Shown here: positions 37,801 to 47,933 of the stretch, piece after piece | Layout: the number at the start of each line of letters is the position of its first letter | How positions within the stretch are numbered: position 1 is the first letter of the stretch | Assembly (NCBI RefSeq): GCF_028389875.1 | Contig: NC_084664.1 | Location: 114,087,466 to 114,151,465 of the forward strand | From: Rhea pennata | Lineage: Eukaryota > Chordata > Aves > Rheiformes > Rheidae | Length of the DNA stretch: 64,000 nt | Direction of reading: 5' to 3' | Notes under the pieces: model-generated | What the model saw: only the letters and a program-made list of their open reading frames with translations | Database searches by the model: none | What the model was told of the DNA's origin: nothing | Program-made: the position numbers and the translations under genes

Positions 37801-40800
37801 AAATACTAGTTTCACTGTAACACTTCTATCTAAATATAGCTTAGAAAGTTAAAAGGTCAGAATACACAGACAGTATTTGCAACATCTCAAATTCAGAGCC
37901 TCGGGCACTGCAAAGACAATTAAAAGGACTGATTTAATAACAAAAGAGCACCACGCATTTCCACCTTAAATGAAAATAAAGATGGTACATCATGCAGACA
38001 GTCAAACTTGGCCCACTTCTCCTCCCCTCCTGACAGCTGAAAAAGGACTTTTGACATGCATTGAGAGGGACAGGCTTGAAAAATACCGAAGAGAACCAGG
38101 TCTCACAGTAGAGAACTCCAAATGGCAACTTTCAGATATTTCATTTTTTAAACAAGTGTATCAAAGAGTAAACGTTTCAAGTTAAGAATAAAAATACAAC
38201 TTCCCAACTTCGTTCAAGGTAAAGAAGAATAATGAAAAAGCTTCTCTTAATGGCTAGAAACCATTCTTCTTCAAAGTTTCTGATACGCTGTATTAACTAT
38301 AAAATTATTTATAGACACTATAAATGCTAATTTAAGTGATTCTGCTGCATATAGTAAGGCTGCTCTTGGTATAGAAGTTTTAAGCAGAACAGTTTTTAAA
38401 ACATGAATCTTCTTTTGTCTCTCTTCTCAAAGCATCATTGCAGAAAAACAAAAGCACCTTTGAAAATATTTTCTCAAAAAATAGAAAATAAAGTGTGCAG
38501 CCATTCAGAGTCAACATTTAAGAAATTCACCATGGATTTGCAAAACAGCACTCTTAATTACAAAATACACTGTATTTTATTGCATATATTGAAACCTCAC
38601 TCTTTTTGGAGCAAAGTTTAGCACAAGTCAGTTTTTCCCCCTCGAGATACTAGTACAAACTATTCTAGAGATAACCATGTCTTCTTTCCACAGTACTCAA
38701 AGATTTCACATTCACCAAATGGATTAACAAATATTTGAGTTCCTCTACATACTTTGACAATGCTAAACTAGCTTTTCTCCCAGGTAAAACAAGTATCAGA
38801 CCATTACCATACCCACTGGCCTCTTGACAAAGTAAACTACAGGCCAAAATACCCCTCTGACAGAATAGTAAGTCTACCCAGAACTCAACAGAAGTCAAAG
38901 TGAATTTGATCTGTACATAGTGCTGAAATACTACCAGGGTGTAACTTTCACATTTAAAATGAAATATGCTGCTAAGTTGCTTTTACCAAAAACACATACA
39001 AAACCCAAGACACTAAGTCTCTTCTATTTTCCCTAGTGTTCTTCATTGATGATCCATTCTTTACATTCTAAAAATCTTGCTATATGAATAACTTAAAACT
39101 TTCATTGTTGAAAAGGGAGCGCATGGGGAAAAAAGTATTTTTCAGCCTGAGAGATGAGTGCAAAAGACTACTACTAACACAGTAAGCTGCAGAAAGGCTA
39201 TTTGTATGAGTACTATAGATCAGAACTACATATCCTCTCTTCAGTAGCTTAGCAAAGTTATGCATTTCTTCTTGTCAGAAGTCCTAGATACTGTTCAGTC
39301 AAGCTCTACTACTGTATGACCAAAAATCAAGTCATCTTTACTGAAATGAAAGGGAGCATTCTTATAGTCCTGTTAATAAAGTCAAGACACTTAACCATGG
39401 CATTTTACTGCTGTTGGTAAAATGAGATTTAAAGAGGCAATAGCTAAAATACTTAGTAAATTTGAGCTATCACTCATAAACACCATTTACCACCCTGGTG
39501 TCTAAGAACTCAAGTGTCAGATTTGTTTTCTTTACACATTTTAGAGATTTAGGGAAAATGATATACTGTCAATTTATTTCTCAAAAGCTCTGAAGTATGG
39601 ATATAAGAGAGCACTCAAATTTCAACTTTTTCTCTTTTAGTTAATATTTTCATAAGTATGATCCATATGTTACAGGAAAAAAGAATTTGCAGTTTAGCAA
39701 GACCACCAGATACACAGGTAAGAAAGGCAACTTATTAAGAAGCTTACTGCAGAATCCTCTTTCCTAATAACTTGGATTTCTCTCCCTTTGTAGCTCCCTT
39801 ACTCCAGTCTTTGATTTGTTGTGGATTATCTGATGTGTGGATTATTTTAAAAAGTTTCACTATCAAGTTGTGTGATCCTGCAAGATAGAACACTGACTAC
39901 TCATTTTGCATTTTTTTTTTGAAAGTAGTACCTGCATTTGGTAGCTAATAGCAAATAATGATAAAAACAAAGAAATTAAACTATCACTGTTGCTTATATA
40001 TTATGATGAAAAAAGGGAACGCACAGGAAAAAAAATCTTCATCTCAAAACAACATATATTCTAGTGATGAAAGGATAAACCCATTCCTATCAATTTTGCA
40101 CACAATCTGCCAGATATACTTCCCTCATATAATTCTGAAGTTTCAAGAAACAGAGGTTTTGAACATAAGCAAACGCAAGTTTCTTCCCATGTCTTTTTCA
40201 TTCTCCCTAAAAGACCTATATTTTGACTGAATGGTCAGCCTCTTCCAAAAGCACATATATTTGTTTTAATATTTAACAACAATTAGCTTTTAAATTTAAG
40301 CCAGTCTGCTACTACTTCTTCCATCAATACTTAATGACAATTAAGGAAGTGTTCTGCTCTTACTGATCATTTACAACAACAGTAATGGTATGCACAACTA
40401 ATGATTTTTAAACAAGTTTCTAAAGATGTAGCACTACTAAATCAAAAGTAAATTTCTTGAGAAACTATAGACCTTACAAAAGATAGTACTTACTATGATC
40501 AGCTGCTTATCACCATCTTTCCCTGCTTCTTTTAACTTTTGAATATGTTCCTCAGATGGTAGGAAGTTACTGCACTTTGATGCTAATGAAGGACTTGACA
40601 AAGGAACCCTTGAAATACAAATACATTTCATGTTAGAAAAGGACTGTTCAGACTTATCTTAAGATACTTAAAGTCTTTGTGATTAACTTAAGTAAACTTC
40701 AAGGAGATGCAAATCCAAGTTAGTTACCCAAAACATGGTCCTACGTATTTTAATTTGTAATTAAAGTGGAAAAAATGGTGAATAAGAGAATTAACCAAAA

Positions 40801-43800
40801 AAAAAAAAAAGAGGAGTATGCAACTAGCCTAATTACAAAGAAAAAAAAAAGAGAAAAAAAGAAAAAAAAAATTTAAACCAAGTGAGGTAGATTAGCTGCT
40901 TCAATTAACTCAGGCACCTAACTGAGGCATTTTCAGAGCATGACTGACAGTGCCTAATCCTACCTTTCCCACACAAAGTTTAGGTTTCTAGTTTCAGGTA
41001 TCACACGTCAGACTGCTAAAGCAGACCATGTGAATATTCTCATAAATATAATTGGACAAAGGAAAACAAATGCCATAAAATCTTTCAAGCTCAGCTCAAA
41101 TATATTATCTGAAGATTATAAAATGTATATTTTCATTTCTTAAGTTACAATTCAGTACTTCAATGTGTTGTTGTGAACCAGTAAAAACAGATACACCAGA
41201 TCAAACCAAAGGTCTGCCAAGACAGTGGCCACAAGCAAGCTGCCGGGAAAAAGAATAGGAAAACATGTAGTAGCGTGTCCCAAAATACTCTCTGACCACT
41301 TAATAATTTGCAATTCTAGGACTTCCTGATCCAGAGGTGGACTTGGACTTAACAGCCCACAATGGATTTATTTTTGAGAAAAGAGAATTCAAATAAAATA
41401 ACAATAATAAAATCACACCATGTTTTGCATGCAATAAAACTGTACACTACAAACTTTCAGCAAGAACACTCATGGTCTGAAAAGAGACAAAGATAGGTAA
41501 GAGTTCTGACAACTTAAAAAGTTTCTGTTCTCACTTTACTTAAGGACCACAAAGGAAGAAAATGACTGCTGCAAAACTGGTCACCCACAATCACATTTGG
41601 TTAACACTATCCTTTGGCCTCATCTGCACTCATGGTCTCTAACCTAACATCTGATTATTGCTGAGAGTGAAAAAGGAAAGAGGGAATGAGAAGAGAACCT
41701 AAGGAACAGATGGATGGATAGCACCGAAATCTCTATCAGTTAAAGTCTTCCTTACCTTAACTGACTGGAAAGTACTATATACATCAACAGAAGAGCTATT
41801 CTATGAATTGCTGCTATATTCAGAAGGAAAAATTACATTAAGAATTGAAGCTTAGGGATAAAACTGGTAGAGACCACTAAAACAAAATACACAAATAAAA
41901 TACTCTTATTTCAAGTAGACAATTGCATATTTTCGGGTTATAAGCAAACCAAATACATCGGAGCAAGTATCCAGTTGTAACAGCTGCCATAATACATGTA
42001 GCATGGTTAATTCAGTAACTTTTACTAGATATTTTTAGAACAGCTTTTCTTTTTGTGCTAAATTAGAGATTTTTCTCTTATCGCATACCTCCAAAAAGTG
42101 AATTAAGTATCTACTTTAAAGGTTTGTTCTTTTCTATTGCTACCTTTTCTTACAAGAGCTACATTACACATATGCATGTTATACTCTGTTATGGCAAGTG
42201 TGCCACAGACAGAACAATGGTTTAATTCTTGGATAAATTATGGCAGCACGTATGAAGTGGGGTAAGAAAGCTCTCAGAAGACAAATATATATCCAAATAA
42301 TAGTAAGGTAATATGGGTTTGATCAGCCAGTAAGTGTAATACATTTGAATATATGCCATAAAGTTCTCTGAAGTTAAGAATAAAATATGTAAAGTCAAAA
42401 AGTTAATGTAGTAACTATTGAAAATCTAAAAATACTAGTTTAAATAGGTTTACATCTACCTTACTCCCCATTCTCTGTGAACTTTCATAACAGTGGAGTT
42501 TTTCAATATGTACAAAAGGTCTGGTTATTCATCTGAAGTCAGATTACCAATTCTGAAATACTGAAAATGAACTGCAAAATCTTTTTTTTCTTGTCTTCAT
42601 TGTGACTGTAAAAAACAGTAACAATATACTAACACCGTGCCAACTATACTGCTGTTTGAGATTTCAGGTATGAAGAAACTGTCTTTAGTATGACATTAGC
42701 TAAAACCAGACACTACATCAGAATTAGTCCAGAACTACAACAGTCAACATGATCAAGAATAAAATGTCAACTTGACCTGTCAGTAGTAAAAACGTTTATT
42801 TTGTATATGGTGGCTGACTTTCTAAGAGCGCTGAACTCTGGTTTTACAGCAATCACAGAACAATCACAAATTAAGTCTTCTCTTCCCTTATCTAAAAAAA
42901 TGTTCATACCTACAAGACTACTATGTTTTACAGAAGCCTTCAAGAAACAGGTGAAATAATTCATTAGGTGAAAATCAGTTTGTAATCCTTTCCAAACTTT
43001 CTGGTTACTATCTGATTTGGGGAAGAAACAATTAGAAATATTTTCCCAACTTTGCTAAATTTTACCTTTTAAAATGAATGTGCAGTTACAAACAATTTTC
43101 TTAAAATAAAAACATCCCTTAATAACTGGTAAAATGAAAACCTCTTCATAAAAGACAAGTCACTTGAAACTAGAAGTTGAGATCAGAAGAAAAGAGAACA
43201 GTCAGTCTTATAACAAAAACTCGTAACTCTATGAAAGGTTCGTGTGATTTCATAATACATGAAATATCATACCTGTTCTCAGTCTCAGAAGTTTGATTTG
43301 TAAGCAAACTCTGCGTCAACTGCTTGGGAGCCAAATCTACGATGAATCAAATGTTATGATTTCATTATACAGCTTTTAGTTGCAAAGGAAGCATGAACTA
43401 CATGAAGAGTATTTTGCAAAAATATATTCAAGATGATGATTTTATTTGCTCATAGACAATAGAGGCAACTTTGATGCAGTATTCAGATGTTTCTCCATCT
43501 ATACTTAAAAAACATATGCCATTTTCTATAACATTTCCACTGCTGTCTTGCAGAGCAGTTTGCCAGCAACTAAACAGGGCAGTAGTGAAACTAAACAGTA
43601 GTTTAAATTTGTTCATACTGATATCCATAGAAATACCTCCCCATGTGTAACATTAAAATCATAAATAGATAGTATCCGCTCTAATTGAGGTATGCTCTGC
43701 AATGCATTAGAAAGAGACTCCATCACGGAAAGACGAAAGAAAAAACATTTTTTACATTCTCTAACAGTACTGTTAGAGTACTTTGTCCCTTTACAAAATA

Positions 43801-46800
43801 TTTCTACTTTTACTGCTATTGTAGAGATTTTTTTAGAGCTGACTATCTTCAAGATCTGATTTTCCAAAATAACTGAGAAAGAATGAGAACCAAATGGATG
43901 AAATTATCAACAGGGAAGTCAACAAAAAGATGTGTTCTAATTATGATGTGATCTAATTATAGTATTTCTTAGTCAAACACAGACTTAAATCTTTACTTAG
44001 CCCAAAATATTCACATCACATTGATCACAAGGTTTGACAAACAAAACAAACAAACAGCATTCACTGACTGATGAATGAAGAATACATAATAAAACCAGGG
44101 GAGTGATTACTCAATCCATAATTTGGTCAAGCCAACCAGAAGTATTCAAAAGAAAGACGGAGATAGCTATTCCAAGAAAATGGTAATCAAAGGCAATCTC
44201 TAACAGAAAACAGGATGCAAGAGAAGAACCAAACTGAAAAATGATTAAGTTTATTATTTTACCACAAGGAAAAGTGAAGTTCTTTTTTTTTTTTTTTTGT
44301 TCCACTTTTACTCAGATGAAACCATGAAGCATTAAACTTCTCATGTGAGAAGTTTAGGGAGAAAAAAAAAAAGAAATGGAATACAAAAGATTCCAAGCAA
44401 AAGATATAAGCACCAAAAGGAGAGCTGGAAAGAAAAACAATTCTCTCTCACTCTCACTAATCATCCCAGAAATAAAGGCATATTCTCTGCCACTAAAGTG
44501 GCTAAGAGGGGTGGTGGTGACACACACAAAAAATATGAAAATTCCAGTGAACAAACTTAATCTCTGAAGTTTAGTTCCACACCCACTGTACCTTATTCTG
44601 TAAGAGAAAAAACAAAGAAAATCCCTGAACCCCACACATCTTTGAAAGGCAGGCTTATTCTTTTAATATTACTGATCAGAAAAGGAGGAAAAATTATTAA
44701 TAAACTATTACCTTGATGTTCACTTTCTTCAGATTCTTTTTTTAGTTGTTTCAGGGGTTTAGGAGCTGTAAGATACTTTACTGGAGAGCTTTCTGGACTT
44801 GATTCCAAATGCAAGCTAAAGTTCTAAGTAAAACAGGAAACATTAGATTTAAATAATAATAAAAAACCCCAAATGTCTCTGATCTGTTATCTAAAACACT
44901 CAGTTAATTAAGTATTAAAATTCTGAATACAGCATCAATTTTTCAATTCCTACATCATTTTAAGCAAAGAAAATGTTACTGATTAGCTAGCCTATATTGA
45001 TATTTCTGATATTAATTTAGAAAAAAAAACAGATTTTTTCATTTTATATGTAAAGTTGTACAAGAACTTTCTAAAGAGCTCCTTTGCCCTTAAGATCCTA
45101 AATTTTAATTGAAGCTTATTCAGGTAGAGAACACTTTTCCCTCTCATTTCTTTTAATATCATTTTTCAGAACAGAATACCTATGCAAGCTTAAAGTCTCA
45201 TCAAAAAGTGTTATCTAAAGATGTGAACCTGTACAACCTTCAACTCTAGCAGGAAATTTTAACCATCAAACTTTAATTAACTACTGAACTTTGGAATTAG
45301 TAGTATCTTTGGAATAGAAAATGGAATTAGTTAATAGAATTGGAATAGACTAATTTTCCAGCTTACTGTCAACCCTATTAAGGGATCCTGTAATGAAGAA
45401 CTGAAGTTACTATAAGATAAAGTCATTGTTAAAACAAATCACTTAAGCATAGCACACTCAGCAAACAGAACAGATTTTGAACATCCTCCCACCATACACC
45501 ATAATTAAAATGACTTACCTCATCTGGTGTTGGCTCAGAAAAATGTTTTGTCAAATTACGCAACAAACCATTTTCCACACCTCTCTTTGCAGGTTCTTTT
45601 ATTTCTAATGTCTCTTCTTTAGGTCTAATTCTTTCAGATGAAGTGTCTGATTTCTCCTGCACGCAAGTTGTGCTTTTATTCTCAGACAGTCTTACTGACA
45701 ACTTGCCTTCTGCACCGGAAAGTTGTGCTTCTGTAACTTTAGGGCAATCTTTTAACAAAGGAATCTTGGGGACATTTGCAGAATTTAAGTTACTTTGCTT
45801 CATGTTATTAGCTTTCATTAATTTAATTTTGGTCCATTTAGAGTTTTTGTTTGAGGAGCTACTTCTACCATTCAGAGTACATTTGACAGGCATTCCTTTT
45901 TTGCTAGGGAAAAAACGTTTGCATTGAGTAGTCTGACTAGCTTCTTTCTGAGTAGGCATTTCATTTTGTTGCAGCTGTAGTTCTCCATGATTTTCTTCTG
46001 TTTTTCTGTACTCAGCATTAGGGGAATCCTTTTTCACCTCTACTGTATCTGATTCAATCTCACCTGCAATTTCTTCACAAAGTTCAAGAATGCTTACCCT
46101 TTTGAATTTCACATCATTCTCTGGTTGATCACCCAGATCTGTTTCACTTACAGATTGCTGTGAAACCATTTTTGTTTTTATATTGTTTTTTATATTCTGA
46201 TGCATTTGTTGTTTATTTACTGTCTTAGCATTTGGCTTAAGAGAACCCATTTCCATTTTCTTCGCATTGCTAGAAACTGGAGATACAAGATCTATTTGTT
46301 CTTTCTCAGCTTCCTCAAGACTGTGATCAAGAAACAACTGTGTCCCTTGAAGGTTATGTTGAAAGCTGCTGGAAGCATCATTTTTATTGTTTGCTTTACA
46401 TCCTTTCTCTTTCAGAGAGCTGGTCACTTCTACATTTATTTCTTCATCTTCACTCTTACTGCTTGGCTTTATTTTCATGTTTTTCTGTTTTGTTTTCTCT
46501 TTAGCAGGTTTAAGCACTTTTGCTCCAATACTGTGAACATGTCTTTTTGCCTGGCTGCTTTGTTTAACTTCCAAAACTTTTTCTTCTTTAACTTCTCTGT
46601 TACGCAGGGATCTTACTGGCACATGTGTTAACTGCTGCAGTCTCTGTGATCTCCTCATTACTGGCTCATTTGGCGCAATTATGCATTTTGATTTTGGAAT
46701 TTCTTGCACTGATTTCTTCTGGCATACCTCCTTATTTTTGGTAGATTTGGGCTGCTGTTGAATCTTCTTGTCAGCTGTTGTTTTATTATTTGAGTTGAAT

Positions 46801-47623
46801 CCTGATGATCTCGTAGTCATGCGTGTTCCTAATTCAGGTTCACTTGCGTTGTCACTGAAAGATCCAAACAATTATTTTTCAACTCTCAGAAACTAGTCAT
46901 AATTAGAAATTAGAAATTAGTCATAAAGTCTTCTCATTCTGACTAACCTCTGCCCCTAAACGTCTACCAGATTTACACCTTCAATGTTCACAGAAGAACT
47001 ATTTTCTCTCAAATCAGTCTAAGGAGACTTCACTTCCACCTCACTGCTCTGAAGTCTAGTGCTTAATGGTTTTCTTTACATATTGGAAGATTGAATTGTG
47101 AGTCTCAGATGAATGCTTTTTAATATCTCAAGCAGTTTTTAATTTTTGAGACTTCCTGTTTTCAATTTAAATATTGGCTTGTATAGTATTAGATTTACTT
47201 TGCCCTTCATAAACTGTTTTGTAAATGCCTTTTTGGAATCCAAGACATTAACATGGTTCTGGAGAAAGATCACGTACAAGATACCATACTTAATGATTTT
47301 AAGGCTGATCTTCTCACTGACACTATTTAACTGTATCTTTAACTCACATGCACTCTGCTTAGATTGTTTCTGCACTGATTTAGTCTAGGATGATAATCTA
47401 GAACTTTTTATTTTTTTGGCACTAACCTGTTTGATTTGACTGAGGTTTTGAGTACCATTTTCTCCTGCACTGCGTGCTGATTTGACTTTGATTTATTTGA
47501 GACATTTTTTGTATCTGACACCTCTTTCTCCTTCTTTGCTGATGATGGCTTGCTGTTCTTATCCAGCTTTGGACGTTTAGCAGAAGGCTCCACTAACGTA
47601 GACTTCCTTTTCTGAGCTGCCAT
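16652..47623 (-). CDS. ESCO1: ESCO1, establishment of sister chromatid cohesion N-acetyltransferase 1 (complete coding sequence)
   Basis: Ten minus-strand exons (47623-47427, 46854-45519, 44823-44712, 43336-43273, 40608-40494, 31431-31300, 23938-23849, 20284-20141, 19232-19045, 16799-16652) join in frame to 2526 nt, i.e. 841 residues; human ESCO1 is about 840. The N-terminal ~500 residues are lysine/serine-rich and probably disordered, with conserved islands: RRSQRLQQL (~133), [15 protein letters not shown] (~321), RFFPSKK (~379) and WTKIKL (~406). A C2H2-type zinc finger (CNIC...QHLLFH) follows at ~620-640. A GNAT-type acetyltransferase domain then runs to the C-terminus, with acetyl-CoA loop RRKKIAS and the conserved SDPTPDG. 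The enzyme acetylates lysines of SMC3 on chromatin-bound cohesin through the cell cycle, together with PDS5. The start MAAQKRKS was chosen because it directly follows a splice acceptor and agrees in length with the family. The gene is convergent with GREB1L. Confidence 0.96.
16800..19044 (-). other. ESCO1 intron
   Basis: About 2.2 kb with no recognised exon or repeat family. A short CT-rich tract lies near 16987-17020. Confidence 0.7.
19045..19232 (-). CDS. ESCO1: ESCO1 coding exon, acetyl-CoA binding segment
   Basis: 188 nt. Minus-strand acceptor cacttgcag, donor GTAATA. Encodes [12 protein letters not shown], then [20 protein letters not shown], then [27 protein letters not shown] is the GNAT pyrophosphate-binding loop. 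Confidence 0.97.
20141..20284 (-). CDS. ESCO1: ESCO1 coding exon, acetyltransferase core
   Basis: 144 nt, phase 0 at both ends. Acceptor ttgacag, donor GTAAGT. Encodes [20 protein letters not shown] then [20 protein letters not shown] and AEHIQW. Confidence 0.97.
20285..23848 (-). other. ESCO1 intron containing a CR1 LINE
   Basis: 3.6 kb intron. About 21613-22930 is a 5'-truncated CR1 element in the same orientation as the gene. No other feature was recognised. Confidence 0.8.
21613..22930 (-). mobile_element. CR1 LINE, 5'-truncated, with the end of the reverse transcriptase reading frame
   Basis: At the low-coordinate end the sequence reads catagaattacagaat, the reverse complement of the CR1 3' tail. 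It continues through the typical CR1 3' region (for example tgaagagcctggctctgtc and ggtggccctccactgaactc). From 22929 down to about 22560 the minus strand encodes a reverse transcriptase fragment with [19 protein letters not shown] and WLNGWTQRL, the CR1 RT signature. Several diverged positions and a short deletion before CLTNL suggest an old, inactive copy. The 5' boundary is approximate. Confidence 0.9.
23849..23938 (-). CDS. ESCO1: ESCO1 coding exon
   Basis: 90 nt, phase 0. Acceptor ttttatttag, donor GTATGG. Encodes [20 protein letters not shown] and then [10 protein letters not shown], the linker from the zinc finger into the acetyltransferase fold. Confidence 0.96.
24955..24975. repeat. 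Poly(A) tract, 21 bases
   Basis: Uninterrupted A run inside an ESCO1 intron. Confidence 0.95.
25225..25262. repeat. TA microsatellite interrupted by A8
   Basis: (TA)8, then eight A, then (TA)7. The TA arms can pair with each other. Confidence 0.95.
28097..28136. repeat. Poly(A) tract, 40 bases
   Basis: The longest homopolymer in the window. No gene-like or SINE-like body could be recognised upstream, so its origin is unknown. Confidence 0.95.
31300..31431 (-). CDS. ESCO1: ESCO1 coding exon, zinc finger
   Basis: 132 nt, phase 0. Acceptor ttttaatag, donor GTAAGA. Encodes [20 protein letters not shown] then [15 protein letters not shown] and ISAVKYV. Cys-x2-Cys and His-x3-His form the single C2H2 finger typical of Eco1/ESCO proteins. 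Confidence 0.97.
31761..31802. repeat. (CA)21 microsatellite
   Basis: 21 perfect CA dinucleotides. Expected to be length-polymorphic. Confidence 0.98.
31860..31884. repeat. (AAAT)n microsatellite
   Basis: About six tandem aaat units, 57 bp after the CA repeat. Confidence 0.9.
40494..40608 (-). CDS. ESCO1: ESCO1 coding exon
   Basis: 115 nt. Acceptor tatttcaag, donor GTAAGT. Its first base completes an Arg codon. Encodes [15 protein letters not shown] then [20 protein letters not shown], leading straight into the DAGQK of the finger exon. Confidence 0.94.
40609..43272 (-). other. ESCO1 intron with an old CR1-like fragment
   Basis: A-rich stretches at about 40797-40875. A decayed repeat is recognisable at about 41165-41370. 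No exon seen. Confidence 0.7.
41165..41370 (-). mobile_element. Ancient CR1-family 3' fragment (tentative)
   Basis: The plus strand reads agatcaaaccaaaggtctgc, then acagtggccacaagcaag, then gacttcctgatccagaggtg. This order resembles the reverse complement of the 3' region of old amniote CR1 elements (the 'assigned-to-previous-pattern' of turtles and crocodilians). It is diverged and boundaries are approximate. Family identification is from memory. Confidence 0.5.
43273..43336 (-). CDS. ESCO1: ESCO1 coding exon (short)
   Basis: 64 nt, donor GTATGA. AT completes an Asp codon, then [20 protein letters not shown], and AG starts the next Arg. The exon is too short to stand out as an ORF but keeps the frame exactly between its neighbours. 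Confidence 0.88.
44712..44823 (-). CDS. ESCO1: ESCO1 coding exon
   Basis: 112 nt. Acceptor ttttacttag, donor GTAATA. Encodes [18 protein letters not shown] then [19 protein letters not shown]. Part of the disordered serine-rich linker before the zinc finger. Confidence 0.92.
45519..46854 (-). CDS. ESCO1: ESCO1 large coding exon (N-terminal region)
   Basis: 1336 nt. Acceptor ggatctttcag, donor GTAAGT. Encodes residues about 66-511, mostly low-complexity Lys/Ser/Gln sequence. Conserved islands are [50 protein letters not shown] and SKWTKIKL. In human ESCO1 conserved N-terminal motifs contribute to PDS5 and chromatin binding; I cannot assign each island to a partner. Confidence 0.96.
46855..47426 (-). 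other. ESCO1 intron
   Basis: 572 bp between the first two coding exons; nothing else seen. Confidence 0.85.
47427..47623 (-). CDS. ESCO1: ESCO1 first coding exon
   Basis: The start ATG at 47623-47621 lies two bases after a minus-strand acceptor (gtgttttacag). Encodes [19 protein letters not shown]... to SVKSN, 65 codons plus two bases, with donor GTTAGT. The basic N-terminus fits a nuclear, chromatin-bound protein. The residue at -3 after splicing to the exon below is T, a weak start context. Confidence 0.88.
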
Positions 47624-47829
47624 TTCTGTAAAACACAATAATTTATCCAGCTTTTATGGTCTTTGTCAGCTGTTGTTACAGCATCAGTCACTATAACTGA
47701 AAATCAGCCCATTTTATAAAATAAGGCAATTGATATTCACTTTTCCTTTACAGCCAGACCCTGCCAACTATGATCAGAAAATAAATCACTAAAGCACTCT
47801 TAAAATCAAACTACATTTATTTTACTTAC

Positions 47830-47933
47830 AGGTTTTTACAAGAGGCAATCGATGTTTAGGCCAAAGTAACTTATCAAGGTGTGCCAAAAGCATTCCTTAT
47901 GAATATGTTTATGAACAGGACGTTTCATGCCAC
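47830..47933 (-). other. ESCO1: Probable ESCO1 5' UTR exon
   Basis: On the minus strand this 104-bp stretch is bordered by acceptor ttctttatag and donor GTAAGTAAAA, and is separated from the first coding exon by a 204-bp intron. It holds an upstream ORF (47928-47836). The exon is inferred from splice signals only. Confidence 0.55.
47836..47928 (-). promoter_or_regulatory. Upstream ORF of 30 codons before ESCO1
   Basis: ATG with G at -3 opens a frame starting MKRPVHKHIHKECF and ending at a TAA. In the predicted spliced mRNA, that TAA lies 8 nt before the ESCO1 AUG. Such an arrangement would be expected to lower ESCO1 translation. It depends on the exon being used. Confidence 0.4.

Larger units (their letters stand above)
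31432..40493 (-). other. ESCO1 intron (9.1 kb)
   Basis: The largest intron in the window. Contains a G run near 31445-31456, (CA)21 at 31761-31802 and an AAAT repeat near 31860-31884. Otherwise AT-rich with no recognised exon or transposon. Confidence 0.7.

Noticed and set aside
45643-46631. Plus-strand frames of 94 and 143 codons
   Set aside because: Antisense shadows of the large ESCO1 exon; Phe/Leu-rich because they read lysine codons backwards.
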